A stretch of 62,286 nucleotides of DNA from Hysterium pulicare CBS 123377. Taxonomy: Eukaryota > Ascomycota > Dothideomycetes > Hysteriales > Hysteriaceae. The notes beneath the pieces were generated by a model that saw only the letters and a program-made list of their open reading frames with translations, ran no database searches and was not told the DNA's origin. The first letter of the stretch is position 1; each line of letters starts with the position of its first letter. Position numbers and translations under genes: made by a program. Positions 45,690 to 56,881 of the stretch are shown one piece after another. The stretch lies in assembly GCA_000467715.1 (NCBI GenBank), contig AJFK01000741.1, positions 1 through 62,286 of the forward strand, in the 5' to 3' direction.

Positions 45690-47700
45690 TAACGAAAATC
45701 ACAGCTACTTAACAACAATTTTTCCTATCATAGCTAGAGACTGCTGTGTCTACATTGCAGCTTTCGGACCAGGGCGAGAAGCTCAAGCTTGTGCTAAAGG
45801 TACGCAAGTCTTCGAACGTGAGGCGGCGGCATATACAAATTTACGACGCAAGTTAATCCCCCGATTCGAGGAGACCTCCCATGGGAGTTGGCGACGGATG
45901 GATTAATCTCTGTATCTATCACAAGATAATACACTCTTCACTAACCCCCTGCAGACATATAATGTATATACATTGATCTCAGACTTTCATATCAACAATC
46001 ACCACCAAGGTTCTTCTCGAACTACAAACTAAAGGCTGGAGTCATAGAGCTCCCTGTGAGCTTTCCAAATCGAATATCGCTCCCCGATCGGTGGAAGCCT
46101 GACCTAAGCCGTGAACAACCACTTTCGAAGGTGGATATCATCTGCTCCTACTAGGCAGATCGGTATAGATCATTTGCAACCCGTTTTCGCTAACCTTGCG
46201 AGGAGATCTATCGAAGTCTGCGAACTTACAACGACGATGACGGACATGTCACAGCCATCAACAATCAAGGATTTGGCCACTATCATCGGCGAAGATAAGC
46301 TAAAAGTAGCGACGGCCGTAACCAGCGAAGTCACTTTTCACGCCAAATGATGGCGGTTCCGTGACTCCCAGCCTACTATTCAAACCGTCGGGGTGCCTCT
46401 GTACAGCCACGCCATCATTAGCTCCTCCAATATGCCGTATCTAGTCCTTTGTCCCGGCATGGAGTGGAATATACGCATACCAGATGTGCTAGTGGGCAGA
46501 GACGTGCTCGAAAACTTCGACGGGGTCTTCCAGATGTACTGCAAGGACAAATATTCGAATCTGACTGTGGAGGACTTTAAAGGTGCGCCATTTGATCAAT
46601 AAGAGGCCATGAGGTAGGAGGAGGCAGTGGCCAAGTTAAGATTGCGCTAGAAAGAAGGCGAGGCAAAAGAAGTCATGACGAAGATCTAGGCGGAAAGGCC
46701 GTGGGTTAGACAACAGAGAATGGCAAAATGGGAGGTGAGAAGAGCTAAGATTGCACAACCCGGTGCGAAGGAAGGTCTAGCGTTTGCATCAACGCCAGAT
46801 ATCAACACGGGAGACGCTCCGACAGTGAATGATAATACGATACAAGCGGGCCAACAGCATAATCTACTAATATTCGGCTTCTCAAGTCGACCTAGCACGT
46901 TACCAAAGCGGCCTCAAGGAAATCACGACGAACGCGCTTCGAAGCCCAGCAAAAGACCAACTTGATGTCTTCTCAGGCCGCAGAGCCTTCTAGGCCACCG
47001 CCATTTGAGATCAATGAATTACTTCCAGCAGAACTTGAGCACTTTTCGAGCCTACATTCGAAATTTGAATCATACGAATGGATTGCGGAGCGAATTGTTG
47101 AGCTTCCTAGCCTGAAGACGCCCCACTGCGGAGAATTCTATTATGATTGCAGCTAGCTCGCACAAAATCATCTATCAGAAAAATCTATCGATCACTTTCA
47201 GCAAACGGGAACAGAGGAAACTCGCCGAACAGGTCAACTCTCTCGATTTGTCAGCGGCGAGGTGTAATTGAGCCGCATCACCGCGACCTTCGCGGGGATG
47301 ACGGTGAGGTCCATTACAAAGGCATTACGAGATCGTGTTTCCAAATTTGCTAATTTCGACCCATTCGCATAGATGGGGGCGAGCGAGGCCGCATTCTAGG
47401 CTGTGTCCGGCTGGCTCGACGAATATTAAATCGCCACGAATGGACTGCGCGCCTTGCTCAGAGGCGTTGGAGCGTCATGGACTGACGAAAAATTTGCCAA
47501 AATAGTTGGGAAGCCGATGACCATCATTTGCCCTGAGCTGGAAGACCTTACAATGCTGATGGTACCAACAGCATAACATCAAAATAAGATCAGCCATGGG
47601 TTCAGGCCCGATGGTAGACAGAGGTGGAAGGAGTGGCTGCGGGAGCAGAGACTCAGGATGATTGTTGAGGGAGGCTTACTCCCGTGATGGGTAACTCTCG
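45690..47700 (+). pseudogene. large unrecognised coding remnant
   Basis: One strand keeps protein-like sequence for 2 kb through stops: FFSNYKLKAGVIELPVSFPN (about 46014), STIKDLATIIGEDKLKVATA (about 46259), LVLCPGMEWNIRIPDVLVGR (46441-46500), MAKWEVRRAKIAQPGAKEGL (46720), ELLPAELEHFSSLHSKFESY (about 47015) and ATNGLRALLRGVGASWTDEK (about 47435). In-frame stops between pieces are mostly TAG or TAA, which one C-to-T change could make from CAG or CAA. The piece at 46620-46760 is Lys/Arg/Glu-rich and likely helical. I do not recognise the family; length and composition suggest a protein of at least 500 residues before decay. Confidence 0.4.
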
Positions 47701-48950
47701 ATTTGCGGTAGCATACTTACTGCCATGACTTTACCTTTATTCGATACTCCAAAATGGGCACTTTGGCTTTCCACTCGACGGAACTTTTCGAATATGAATT
47801 CATCTTCACGATTGGTCGTGGGTATCCTCTTAGTTGAAAGCTCCTACCCCCGTCCCAGCTGCTGCCACCTCTGCTGCCGCTTTGCCCGCGTCCCGCTCCC
47901 AGAAGGCGTTGGCCGCTTTAGATATCACTGACAGTCCCCGCTTGCCGTGGGTCTAGGTCCTCTATGGCAACAACCATGAGCAGCACTCCCCGGTGGTGTA
48001 GAAGTGGTGGATGGCGCTCGATGCAAGAGTTGGAGCGTATGAGCCAAGGAAATGAAACAATGTTAGTAATGTTTTGGACATAGACCTTTGGGTACCGATG
48101 TTCAGTACGGAGAGGTGTTCATGGCGTCAATATCACGACCAAGAATGTTGGATATAGGTGGAAATACATGGGGACAATTGCACCGGTGGTCGAGTGACGC
48201 CCTGGAAGGGTCTGGTCTATCCACACGGGATAAGGATCAAGGCGTTCTCTGCCACCGCGGCAATTTAATAGTTCTCGACATTTGGTCTAGAGGTTGTTGC
48301 CCACTCCACGCGTATCTGTAGGTGGGATTGGACATTGACCTACAGGTTCGAATATAAATGTCTTGGAAACGGATATAGGCGTTTTCCTGAGAAGATCGGA
48401 GTTGCCGTTGCCTCATTGACGACGTTGCCCGGCTATTAAGCCTGGATCTTCACTCGTTGATATCTTTCAAGGTCTTACACAGCCTGGAAGAAATGCTCAG
48501 ACTCGAAGCCGGACTTTTTTCTCACGCATGATACTATCGGCGCAATATGTATTGCCTGGGCCATGTACGGCACAAAGCTCGACTCATCAGTAACATTTTT
48601 TATAAAGCCTATAAGAAAATGCTCCGACTATACATCGTGCCGTTATGAGTGACAGTCCTAGTTATTGCTAGATCCCCGCTCCGCATTCTTCATTATTGTC
48701 GGGGCAGCCCAAACGGTTTCGGCCTCATAGTATCCTACTTTCAACATGCTAAACATTGGCCCCCACTTCATCACAAGGCCAAGGAAAAGAAATGTACACT
48801 TCGCCAACTCGCCTCGGTGTATCACACCAAAATTCGTCAGCCGCACGGCCCGTAGTAAAAGGTATCATGAACCAAATCCTTCGTATCATCTCTGACTATA
48901 AGCTTAGTCCCTGAAGTATCTGCTCTACTGGTCTGTCTATACGGGTCCGT
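47701..48950. other. stretch without recognisable gene
   Basis: Only short frames with no motif. Nothing further is visible up to the foldback at 48954. Confidence 0.4.
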
Positions 48951-48953
48951 TTT

Positions 48954-49026
48954 GGTCTACGGGTCTCCCCTACGGGTCCAATTGAGGTGGCCCGTAGAGG
49001 TGACCCGTAGGGAGGACCCGTAGACC
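48954..49026. repeat. 73-bp foldback with 25-nt arms
   Basis: Left arm 48954-48978 (GGTCTACGGGTC, TCCCC, TACGGGTC) and right arm 49002-49026 are reverse complements at 23 of 25 positions, with a 23-nt loop. Inside each arm TACGGGTC is itself repeated, and further CGGGTCC copies flank it (48941, 49031). It could be a decayed MITE end, a hairpin in an RNA, or a palindromic duplication. Confidence 0.85.
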
Positions 49027-49528
49027 AATTGTTCTTCTCTACGGGGTCCCCCGTATAGGCAAGGCCTGCGGGGCTGACCGTGCCAGCAACCTTATTGGCG
49101 TAGACGAATGCATTCTGGGCCCATCTTCGTAAGCTTCTTCAAAGCTAACAATGTCTTCACAGCCTTCAATGAGCTCACTTCAGTCCTTCAACGCTCTCTC
49201 ATTCAAAACGTTCTGATATATGCAGGCACAGAATAGCTACCTAGCTGAACGCTGAAGGGAACGAGAGGAATTGCTGATAGTATGTCATCTTTCTTGAGAA
49301 TGCTCCAGACCGCAGCTCACCATCAAGCAAAGTGACATGCCTTTGATCAGAGGCTCTAATGTCGATTGGGCAATCTTGCATCCCGCTACCAGGATGATTG
49401 TCATGACTATCAAAAAAGCCAAGTAGCTAATGGAAGACAGTATGCCCCTGGGATTTGATTTAAAAGATACTGAACTTCTTGCACCGCTCCTTGAGTACCT
49501 CTGCGTCGGAAGGTCCCGAGCTAGGCGT
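49027..49528. other. stretch without recognisable gene
   Basis: No frame or repeat here can be supported. Confidence 0.4.
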
Positions 49529-49840
49529 TCATATGAGCTCTATTTTCACGGATGAGACAAGAAAATAGTATCCCAAGTTTCGCACCGTCGTTTGGGCATT
49601 GAGAGGAAAGACGATGAGGCGGAGGCAGGTCGTCTCAGATGTGCCTTTGAAGAGAGGGCCACAAGATGCGCGGAGATGATGGGCCATGGAAAAATGTACC
49701 AGTTGATCCACAACGACACTGGCCTTGACAACTTCCCAGGCTTTCTGATCTCGACAAAGTTCTTCATTATAGCTTCGGAAGGCAAATGCAATATCTATCC
49801 CTCCGGAACGAGGTTCTACAGCCCCCCTTACACCATGCAT
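49529..49840 (-). pseudogene. possible patatin-like phospholipase fragment
   Basis: The minus-strand frame reads GGIDIAFAFRSYNEELCRDQ, then KAWEVVKASVVVDQLVHFSM and GPLFKGTSETTC. In fungal patatin-like proteins a stretch of the form FRSY, then a linker, then W-E-A-A-R-A-T-S-A-A-P precedes the loop with the catalytic Asp. The match of FRSYN and WEVVKAS to that stretch is suggestive only. The oxyanion glycine-rich motif, GxSxG and DGG were not found upstream or downstream. If correct it would belong with the HET, kinase and NACHT relics; patatins often sit in the same fungal immune-type proteins. Confidence 0.3.
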
Positions 49841-50650
49841 CCTAGAATGCTTGACCGTAATTTAGGTTTGCCGCATTCAGCGCGACGAACAAGGTTAAAT
49901 ATGGTGCCAACTATGGTTTCGAGACTGAAGATTTTCGTCTCTATATTCGTACATTCTAGCCGGAAAGCGGTGAAGGCATTTGCAGAGGCCTAAGTGTAGC
50001 GCTCTCTTTGATAGCAAGACTCTAGGTGGCTTTGAGGCGCTATTAGGAGATGCAATTAGTAGCCCAGAGGTTACGGCAGTTGATTCCGTCGCCAAAGTGC
50101 ACCACGCTCGCTGATGATCCACGTTGGTGTTCACATCTGGCTTGGAAGGTTGACTCAGATACTGTCAACGTAGAAGAGGTCCAGAAATATTGCGAGGTGA
50201 CACGGCGTGATGACAGCTGAGCTCGTGGAGAACTTCAAAAATATGGATACCCTAATACTCCAATACAGAGCGAGAGCGCTTCGCGCTGTCGACTGAGACG
50301 TATACGTCGTGACAGATATGGAAAGATATGCTGCATTGCTTCGCTTGAATGTCACTTAGCCCCCTTCCGCCCATTAATGAGCAACAACGACCTAGAGCAA
50401 ATATGCGCAGCAACCGTTCACACCGTTTGTAATGAACTTCATATTGGACACCATCCTGCATTACTACTGCGATCGCAATTTACAAATCATCGAGTCCTCC
50501 CAGAGCCAAGTTATTATTGGCTTCAAAGTCCTCGCCAACATTTAAATGAAAGGGAGCGACGTCCCGAGCGCGATGTAATAGCCCATTATTCGCTACATGC
50601 AGCAAGCCGAAGGCTCGTACAAGCGTTTGTAGGATCCTCGCCGCAACTTC
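49841..50650. other. stretch without recognisable gene
   Basis: Several overlapping short frames on both strands (for example 50377-50730, +) with no motif. It could hold more of the possible patatin gene on the minus strand. Confidence 0.3.
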
Positions 50651-50654
50651 AAAT

Positions 50655-50880
50655 TGAAAGGTGTGCGCTACACCTTTTCATTTCGCATACACCTAATTAT
50701 AAGGTGTGCAACATTTTTTGTGTTCACTAAATTAAAAGAAATTTACTATATACGATAATAATTTTTATAAAGTTATAAGGTCTGTATATTAATTTGTGCA
50801 CTAAATTAAAAGGTACGTACTACACCTTATAAAATTTATCTCTGTACTAAATTATAGGGTGTTGGCTACACGTTATAATG
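50655..50880. repeat. cluster of four AGGTGT/ACACCT palindromes in AT-rich sequence
   Basis: Four imperfect palindromes share the same arms. They are TGAAAGGTGT/ACACCTTTTCA (50655-50680), ACACCTAATTATAAGGTGT (50689-50707), TAAATTAAAAGGT/ACACCTTATAAAATTTA (50802-50838) and TAAATTATAGGGTGT/CTACACGTTATAAT (50848-50879). ACTAAATTA precedes three AGGTGT-type arms. A fifth, GAGGTGTGGCTACACTTTAT, is at 51294-51313. They look like nested or tandem decayed copies of a short inverted-repeat element. Confidence 0.75.
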
Positions 50881-51030
50881 TCGTCCGTGCGAACGCCGCT
50901 GTCAAAAATCCTTCTTTGTTAAGTACCCACCTATGCAGAAGATGCATCCATACTTCCAGACTCGTTCTGTCTTTCCTATATGTAAATTATTGCGTCTTAC
51001 ATTTCCCTTGCGGTATGCCTATGGCATTCA

Positions 51031-51106
51031 TGAAGAAGAGTTTGATTAAGCTCAACCACGCGTAAGCGGCGATTATATTTAAAGCTCTCATTCATTAACC
51101 TATTCA
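51031..51106 (-). repeat. dispersed ~75-nt element, copy D (reverse)
   Basis: Plus strand reads GAAGAAGAGTTTGATTAAGC, TCAACCACGCGTAAGCGGCG, ATTATATTTAAAGCTCTCAT, TCATTAACCTATTCAG. It is the cleanest reverse-orientation copy of the element at 7991, 29001 and 32847. Confidence 0.8.
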
Positions 51107-53150
51107 GTGTGCTCCACCCTTCACTCAAGCTCGCTTTCAAGATTTCTCCATCATTTCAATATCTTCAGCATGCCTTTTATTAGAGCAATGCGCCAGCAAC
51201 AGCCGTAGGCGTCTCATGCTAGATGTTTTGATGCAATTAGCTACGGCAATGCCTAATGTAACCTAGCAGAAGCATGTAATTATTAATTAATATGAGGTGT
51301 GGCTACACTTTATCAGTTTTCGCAAGAAAATGGCATCGATACAGTTGCAGAAACATAGAACTATAATGCTTAGCTTTATACACGTGATAGCTAGAAGACC
51401 CACGAGGAGATTGACGAAGACAAATCACTGATCTGTAATTGTTCATAAGTAAAAGAATCTCCTGAAGCGGAGCTAAGTATCTCTAGGTAAGTCTTGCATG
51501 TTATCCATTCTCCTCGCCGGGCTACCATGTCGTGAACTACCTGGAGGGGTTGGTCCATTCCGGAAATCTGCCCTGGATTCCCACAAAGTCGTAAACTTGC
51601 TCAGCGCTGAATCGGAGATTCTTCCGCATCTAAAGCTTAGAGTCTTCATGCAGCATAACATTTTAGGCTTCACGATCTACGTTCCAAATATTATATTCGT
51701 CTTGGATCTCGTACATCGAAAACAGGTTGTGCCTCTGGATGTCAGCCGAAAGCTTCCCGGAAGAACTCAAATGTCGGATCGAACGCTCGCAATATCGGGC
51801 ACTTCACGATCTCTGCCTAGGACATAGCCAATAGTAGCGAAGGACGGTGCTGCAGAACTTCGGAGCTGCGGCTGCCCGGACCTGACTCTAACAAAATCCG
51901 AAGTGAAAGCATGGCACGCAACTGGATCACGTATATGGGTGCCTTGATAGATGCGAGAGGTGAATGCGGTGAAGCCGAGATTCACAAGGATCAATAATAA
52001 CATATAGGGATTGTGATACATATTGCAGGCAACCTCTGAAGGATCAAAAGAGACCACGTTTCCTCAATGGGTGGAAGGAGCCGACGGGTGAGTTGGTCGT
52101 ATGATTAACCGAGATTACAATTGGACGTATTCGGATTGAAGAGATCGTCTCTGAAGCAGTACGATTTACTTGCGACATCATTTTCCTGCCACATCCGCGT
52201 ACCGAGTCCTTTGATTTATCAGTATAGCCATTCCCAAACGAGATACGAGTTCCGGCACTCGTTGCGGCCCGGCAGCCTGGATGCAGTCTACCGTGGACTG
52301 GGGACCCTAAGATGGAGAACCAAATTGGTGGTTTGCATACCGGTTAAAATCGCTGCTAGCACCCAGACGACTTTCGAATGCATTTTGGTGGGGTTGACGC
52401 CGACGTGTTCCTTACGCTTATCTGGATACCCTTATCTTCCAGGCCGGCATGAGGGTATATGGGGAGATACTGTGGGGTTCTCTTCGCAACCGAATCCATA
52501 GTAGAGGGAGGATCACTTGCTCATCTCAAGTTGCGCATGTACCCAGATAAGATTCAGAAGTGCAATATAACACTCTTTCTCGAGATCTCACCTGGCAAGT
52601 TTATTCCATGCTGTACTCATCTAGCCAAAACACGAGCGCTCAAAACTCTAGCATACTTGCTTTTAAGGAGAGCATATCGATGGCCTTAGGCTGTGCATCC
52701 CTCGGGCGGAAACCCGGGCTACCTTGGTGGTAGCACAACAGCGAGATCGCATGCAGCTACTGGAGGATTCAAGGGATATTCGGAGGAGTATTCGAAAAAG
52801 GATTCGAAGGTGAATTGGAAGGAGGGTTTGTAGGAGTCCAAGGAGGGTTTGAAGGAGAAGTCGGAGGAGGAGGATTGGGATTGAGTAGGCTTATCGATAA
52901 GGCCTCCTCTACGGAGGTGTACTTAGGCCAACGCCCCAAACCTTATTCGCACGCCCCATGTCAGCCGAAACCGACCCCTATCGCATTTGTATGAGATTGT
53001 CCTAATAAATCAATGTCGCACTGTTTATAGATTGGATGCCAAGCAGACTCGAAGCCGACACTTGTATACAACCGCTGTATCGTCAGAAATTCGTGATGGA
53101 AGCGGTGAGTGCGAGAGGTTGACGTCACGCTGGTGTAGGCCGATTCAAAG
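51107..53150. other. stretch without recognisable gene; purine-rich repeat at 52760-52885
   Basis: Frames up to 126 codons (52121-52501, +) show no motif. At 52760-52885 a run of GGATTCGAAGG and GGAGGGTTTG variants forms an imperfect purine-rich repeat, coding in one frame for a Gly/Glu/Phe-rich low-complexity peptide. The fifth AGGTGT palindrome is at 51294-51313. Confidence 0.4.
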
Positions 53151-53152
53151 AA

Positions 53153-55190
53153 TTATATGTATTTTGAGGCTGAACGAATGTATGCAGAGACTATACAGTC
53201 CAGAAACAATAGTTTAGCTATTGGATGAGAGTGTAGGCCAACTAGAAGTAGGTTAATATAGTGGTTCCTTTCAGTTCTGCCCTCGTCGCCTTGTTGCCCT
53301 CCTCGTCGCACTCCGAACTGTGTTCGTTTGAAGACTTCATTTGGTGGAAACTCTGGTGGAAGGCCTTGACCACCTTGATCAACAGAGCCTGGGCCAGTAG
53401 TTAAGGCTGTAAAATCGAGGAACTCGTCCAGGTCAACCTCCTCTGCCTCTTCCTTCTGTCTTGAGGGTGCTTCAGGATTGTAAGGAGCGTTTTGTAATTG
53501 ATCTGGTGAGAACTGCGCCTCTTCTATATTACGCTTGGTAATTTGTGGAGAAGTTACAGGGCGAGGGAGTTTCTTTTTGATACTGCTGAGTGTTAGTAGG
53601 TGAATAGTAAGGCCACTAGTTTCACAACTCTCCTTCTTAATACCTGCCGATTTTGATTCATTCTTGATCACTCGTTTCGCCTGCCTCTCCTGCTTAATCT
53701 TTGAAGCCTTATCATTCTTGATTACGCCGCCTGCTTCCAGTATTGCTTCCAGAGCCTCTACATCTTCGGTGGCTCTCCTCCAAACGTCTTCTTCCATGTC
53801 TCTAAAAACACCAGTATACAGCGAGATTGAAGGATGGCTGCCTTGCTACTTTTTGAATTGACTCTGGACTACATGCTTGACAGTAGTTCCGCCGGCCTGT
53901 TTGAGTAGGGTAGTGTCGATTTCGTGAGGTCCGATGAGCTCATTATGGCTATGCTATGGCCCAAGAAAGAAGGTTAGAGCTTCCGCTCCAAATTTGTTTT
54001 CGAATGATGTAACAATGGGGCTAATTGTAACGCAGGCGTCGGCAAGGAGTTCTAAGAGGAGGTCAAGATCGCGGGCAGGGCGGTCTTTAATCTGGAAAGT
54101 AGTTTTATGTTTGATCGGGGCAAACTTTAGCCACTTCTTAGTTCCCAGATCAGCGCCAATGTCAAGGGTTGCGCCCCAGATGTCTATTTCTTCAAGTATG
54201 CCACCAGCGTCTTAACATTGACTTGGACATCTGCTGCCCCACGATTCAGTCCGCTGATTCTTCTTGCTGGTCCCGTAGAAATACACTTCTTAGAAAGTTA
54301 CGTCAGGCTTGATCTTCCCGTGAAGAGTAAGGTGAGCGTCCCCAAGCATTACTGGTTTTACACCACGATCTTATCTTATCATTCTAGGAAAGAAGCCAAG
54401 GCGCTTGACGACTTAAATATACTGCGCAAAAGCAGCGAACTGAGTGCGAGCAGAAACACCCAAGGTACGAATTGCGCATGGGCGTCAGTTCCAGCGTATA
54501 TTTCAAAGCCCCGGTGTTCTTCAAAGCCCCGGTGTTCTTCAAAGCCCCGGTGTTCTTGCTTATCGTGGGCGTCAACCGAACATGTAGGGCTCGGGCCTGG
54601 AACGATCAAGTCCCTCACGGTTATCCTAGCGTTCAATCGATTGCCGACTCCTACAGGATCGCTCTCGCGTACAACCTTTCATAACCGTTTCTCAGCGATA
54701 ACATGGCCGTAATTTTCAAAGCTAAGGTCGTTGAACCAGGCGTAGAGGTGCCTCCTTCCAGAATCTACTATTGTTCCCTTTTCTAACTCTTTCTCTGCAA
54801 GCTCAATTAGGCGCCCTTCCAGTTCTTCGGTCTCTGTAGGATCCACGTGACTTATCGCTCAAAGAATCCGCATTCCTTCCTCATATCGCAATCGACGAAG
54901 ACGACGAAGTTGGATTTTGAAGCCGTCTGCATGCAGGACTCTCAACATCGCCTTCTCTTTTAGACGATCAAAGAACAATTCTCCCATCCTCTCCTTCAGC
55001 TCATCGTTGACTGTCGACTTCTTCAGCCTCTCCCGTTCAACCCCCTAGTCCTTGTGCCGGCGATACACTGTGGCTCTTGAACAATCTAATCCAGTGCGAT
55101 GACGTATAACGCGTGTATTATCCTCAGCAGCCGTGCTAGCCTGGTCTAACCCGATAATGTGGAGCTGCTAGAGGTTATAATCGACAGGTG
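53153..55190 (-). mobile_element. integrase-core (DDE) transposon relic
   Basis: The minus strand reads, from 55185 downwards, QLHIIGLDQASTAAEDNTRV, LDCSRATVYRRHKD (helix-turn-helix like), then LKEKAMLRVLHADGFKIQLR, then LYAWFNDLSFENYGHVIAEK and ESDPVGVGNRLNARITVRDL, then VPGPSPTCSVDAHDK holding the first catalytic Asp. Next are GFEIYAGTDAHAQFVPWVF, VGVSARTQFAAFAQYI, DRGVKPVMLGDAH (second Asp) and VYFYGTSKKNQRTES (Glu of the DDE triad). The order matches the fungal integrase-core proteins found as repeated genes in many ascomycetes and basidiomycetes. Stops in place of expected Gln or Trp (NL-stop-QL, RL-stop-KV) and several frameshifts make it inactive. The 214-codon frame 53797-53153 (MEEDVWRRATEDVEALEAIL) is its hydrophilic C-terminal part. 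Terminal inverted repeats were not found. Confidence 0.8.
54502..54555 (-). repeat. 18-bp exact triplication inside the integrase relic
   Basis: Three copies of TTCAAAGCCCCGGTGTTC (54502-54519, 54520-54537, 54538-54555). On the coding (minus) strand they repeat the six residues EHRGFE in frame, right after the SVDAHDK catalytic-Asp motif. The copies are nearly identical, so the duplication is recent compared with the decay of the gene. Confidence 0.9.
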
Positions 55191-55860
55191 AGCGACTTAT
55201 AGCAAAAAGCGAAAGATTTCGGTGGAAGGCGACCACAATTGGCCCACGACGGCGACGGTAAGACCCTCTACAACTTTATACGAACATTTAGGCGATTTGT
55301 AGGGGCAATCGCACCAATCTACCTTCGTCAGATTTTTCAGTTTTCGCAGAGTTTTGAGACGGTGGCCGAGGTTCAACCCCGTCTCCTCTCCAGTTTCTCA
55401 ATCACTTGCCATTGACACCTAAAGGAAATCCAACTACTTGCCGTCGGCACGAAATCCAGATGACGATAAGAAAGCGCAATACACGAGATCACTATTTTGC
55501 CCCCAAAGTTGTCCAAGTTTCCATGTGATGCGTGTCACGGATATCACTTTCATTCGGCGCGAACTCTATACGCCTTAGCTACTTCATTGCATCCGCCTGC
55601 TGGCCTCACTCTCGTTTGGATGGTTGGAGGTGTCGAGCTACCCAAAAGGGCAGGAACAACAAATGAACACTCTCACCTTACACATCTCTGCAGACTGTTG
55701 CTAACATCAGCATAAACTAAGTGGTCTCGTCCTTTATAGACTTCGCAGACATAAGCATGACGAACCCATCAACGGCGGCTGCAACGTTAGACACATCGGC
55801 GCTCCTTTCCCCTTTACCTTTTCACTTATCTCAATTCAACCTCACATTCGATCCATAATG
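55191..55860. other. upstream flank of the transposon, no gene seen
   Basis: It may contain the transposon's 5' end, but no inverted repeat could be matched to the other flank. The short frame at 55497-55715 (+) shows no motif. Confidence 0.35.
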
Positions 55861-56130
55861 CTTACATAACCCTTAAAAACCTTTTTCTAGAGATTTCTAG
55901 CCTATCTAATATATATTAAAGTAAAGACTCTTTAGTTTTTAATATAGATTTAGGTTTAACTTAGTTATAAAATATAATAATATATATTACTTTCTTTAAT
56001 TAAATAGTATAAATAAAAAAATATAAATAAAAAATATTAATTAAAAGAATTATTAATTAAAGGAATTATTAATTAAAGGAATTATTAATTAGGGAAATTA
56101 TTAATTGAAAAAATTTTTAAAATTCTAATT
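55861..56130. repeat. AT-rich island with 16-bp tandem repeat
   Basis: Positions 56049-56112 are four copies of ATTATTAATTAAAGGA, the last two with substitutions. The reverse complement of the unit, AATTAATAATTCCTTT, matches the unit at 1-64 at 14 of 16 positions. The remainder is AT-rich without a clear period. Confidence 0.85.
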
Positions 56131-56880
56131 TATACGCCGACCGTGATAGATTATGCGGACATACAGTAGTACCACATTTTCTGCAACTACTGGTTCAGTA
56201 TCATTGGGCATATTACTTAGTGAGGATTTCCGTTCGCAAATAATATGCTTCTCTACTAGATGGGCTGTTCATATGAAGGCGTCGGGGCAAGAGGATAAGT
56301 TTGGATCTCACGTTTCGCAGAGGAAGCCCTAGAATACGCTACAGGCATGGCGGTTTGAAGGCAATACCTTGGCCTTCGACACTCTGATTGAGACCCACTG
56401 TAATCACAAGAGGAAACTTACGGGACTTCCTTTAGCCATCAATTATTCTCAAGGTCAAGAGAATCTCTCGTGCGGGGTGGTACTCTGCGCTTATCAGATT
56501 CAACAGCCTCACTTGCCCTCTTGATGACAAATATGCGAGTACCTAGCCATCGTTGGAAAAGGTTGTGTCAAAACCCGTGGGGAGAGCCGCTAGCTCCCGT
56601 GACACTTTTGTTTTGGGTTGAGTTGCGAGGTCACAAATTCAAACCGAATTGGTCGATAGGTGATGCAAGGAGAATTCCTTTGCCACATCTAGAAAACATC
56701 CGTCACGAAAGCCACCCAGTTTCCCAATTTCTTGATCTCCCATGGCCGTGTGGAAATATGAAAAGGATACCAACCCCTGCCGACTTGAAGCTAATGCAAG
56801 ATTACAGGCCATCGCGCAAGAGATATCTTGCTGATGTTCTACTGTAGTCTTCCCGCAGGTTTGAATGGAGCCTCTGTACC
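56131..56880. other. stretch with a 125-codon frame of unknown nature
   Basis: The plus frame 56470-56847 (containing VTLLFWVELRGHKFKPNWSI and RIPTPADLKLMQDYRPSRKR) has natural-looking composition but no recognised motif. Upstream, LAFDTLIETHCNHKRKLTG is similar in character. Confidence 0.3.
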
Positions 56881-56881
56881 T

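Noticed and set aside
53586-53625. Intron in the integrase C-terminal frame (GTGAAA donor, CTAAC branch, CAG acceptor)
   Set aside because: The signals look good but removing 40 nt breaks the reading frame, while the unspliced frame is open.
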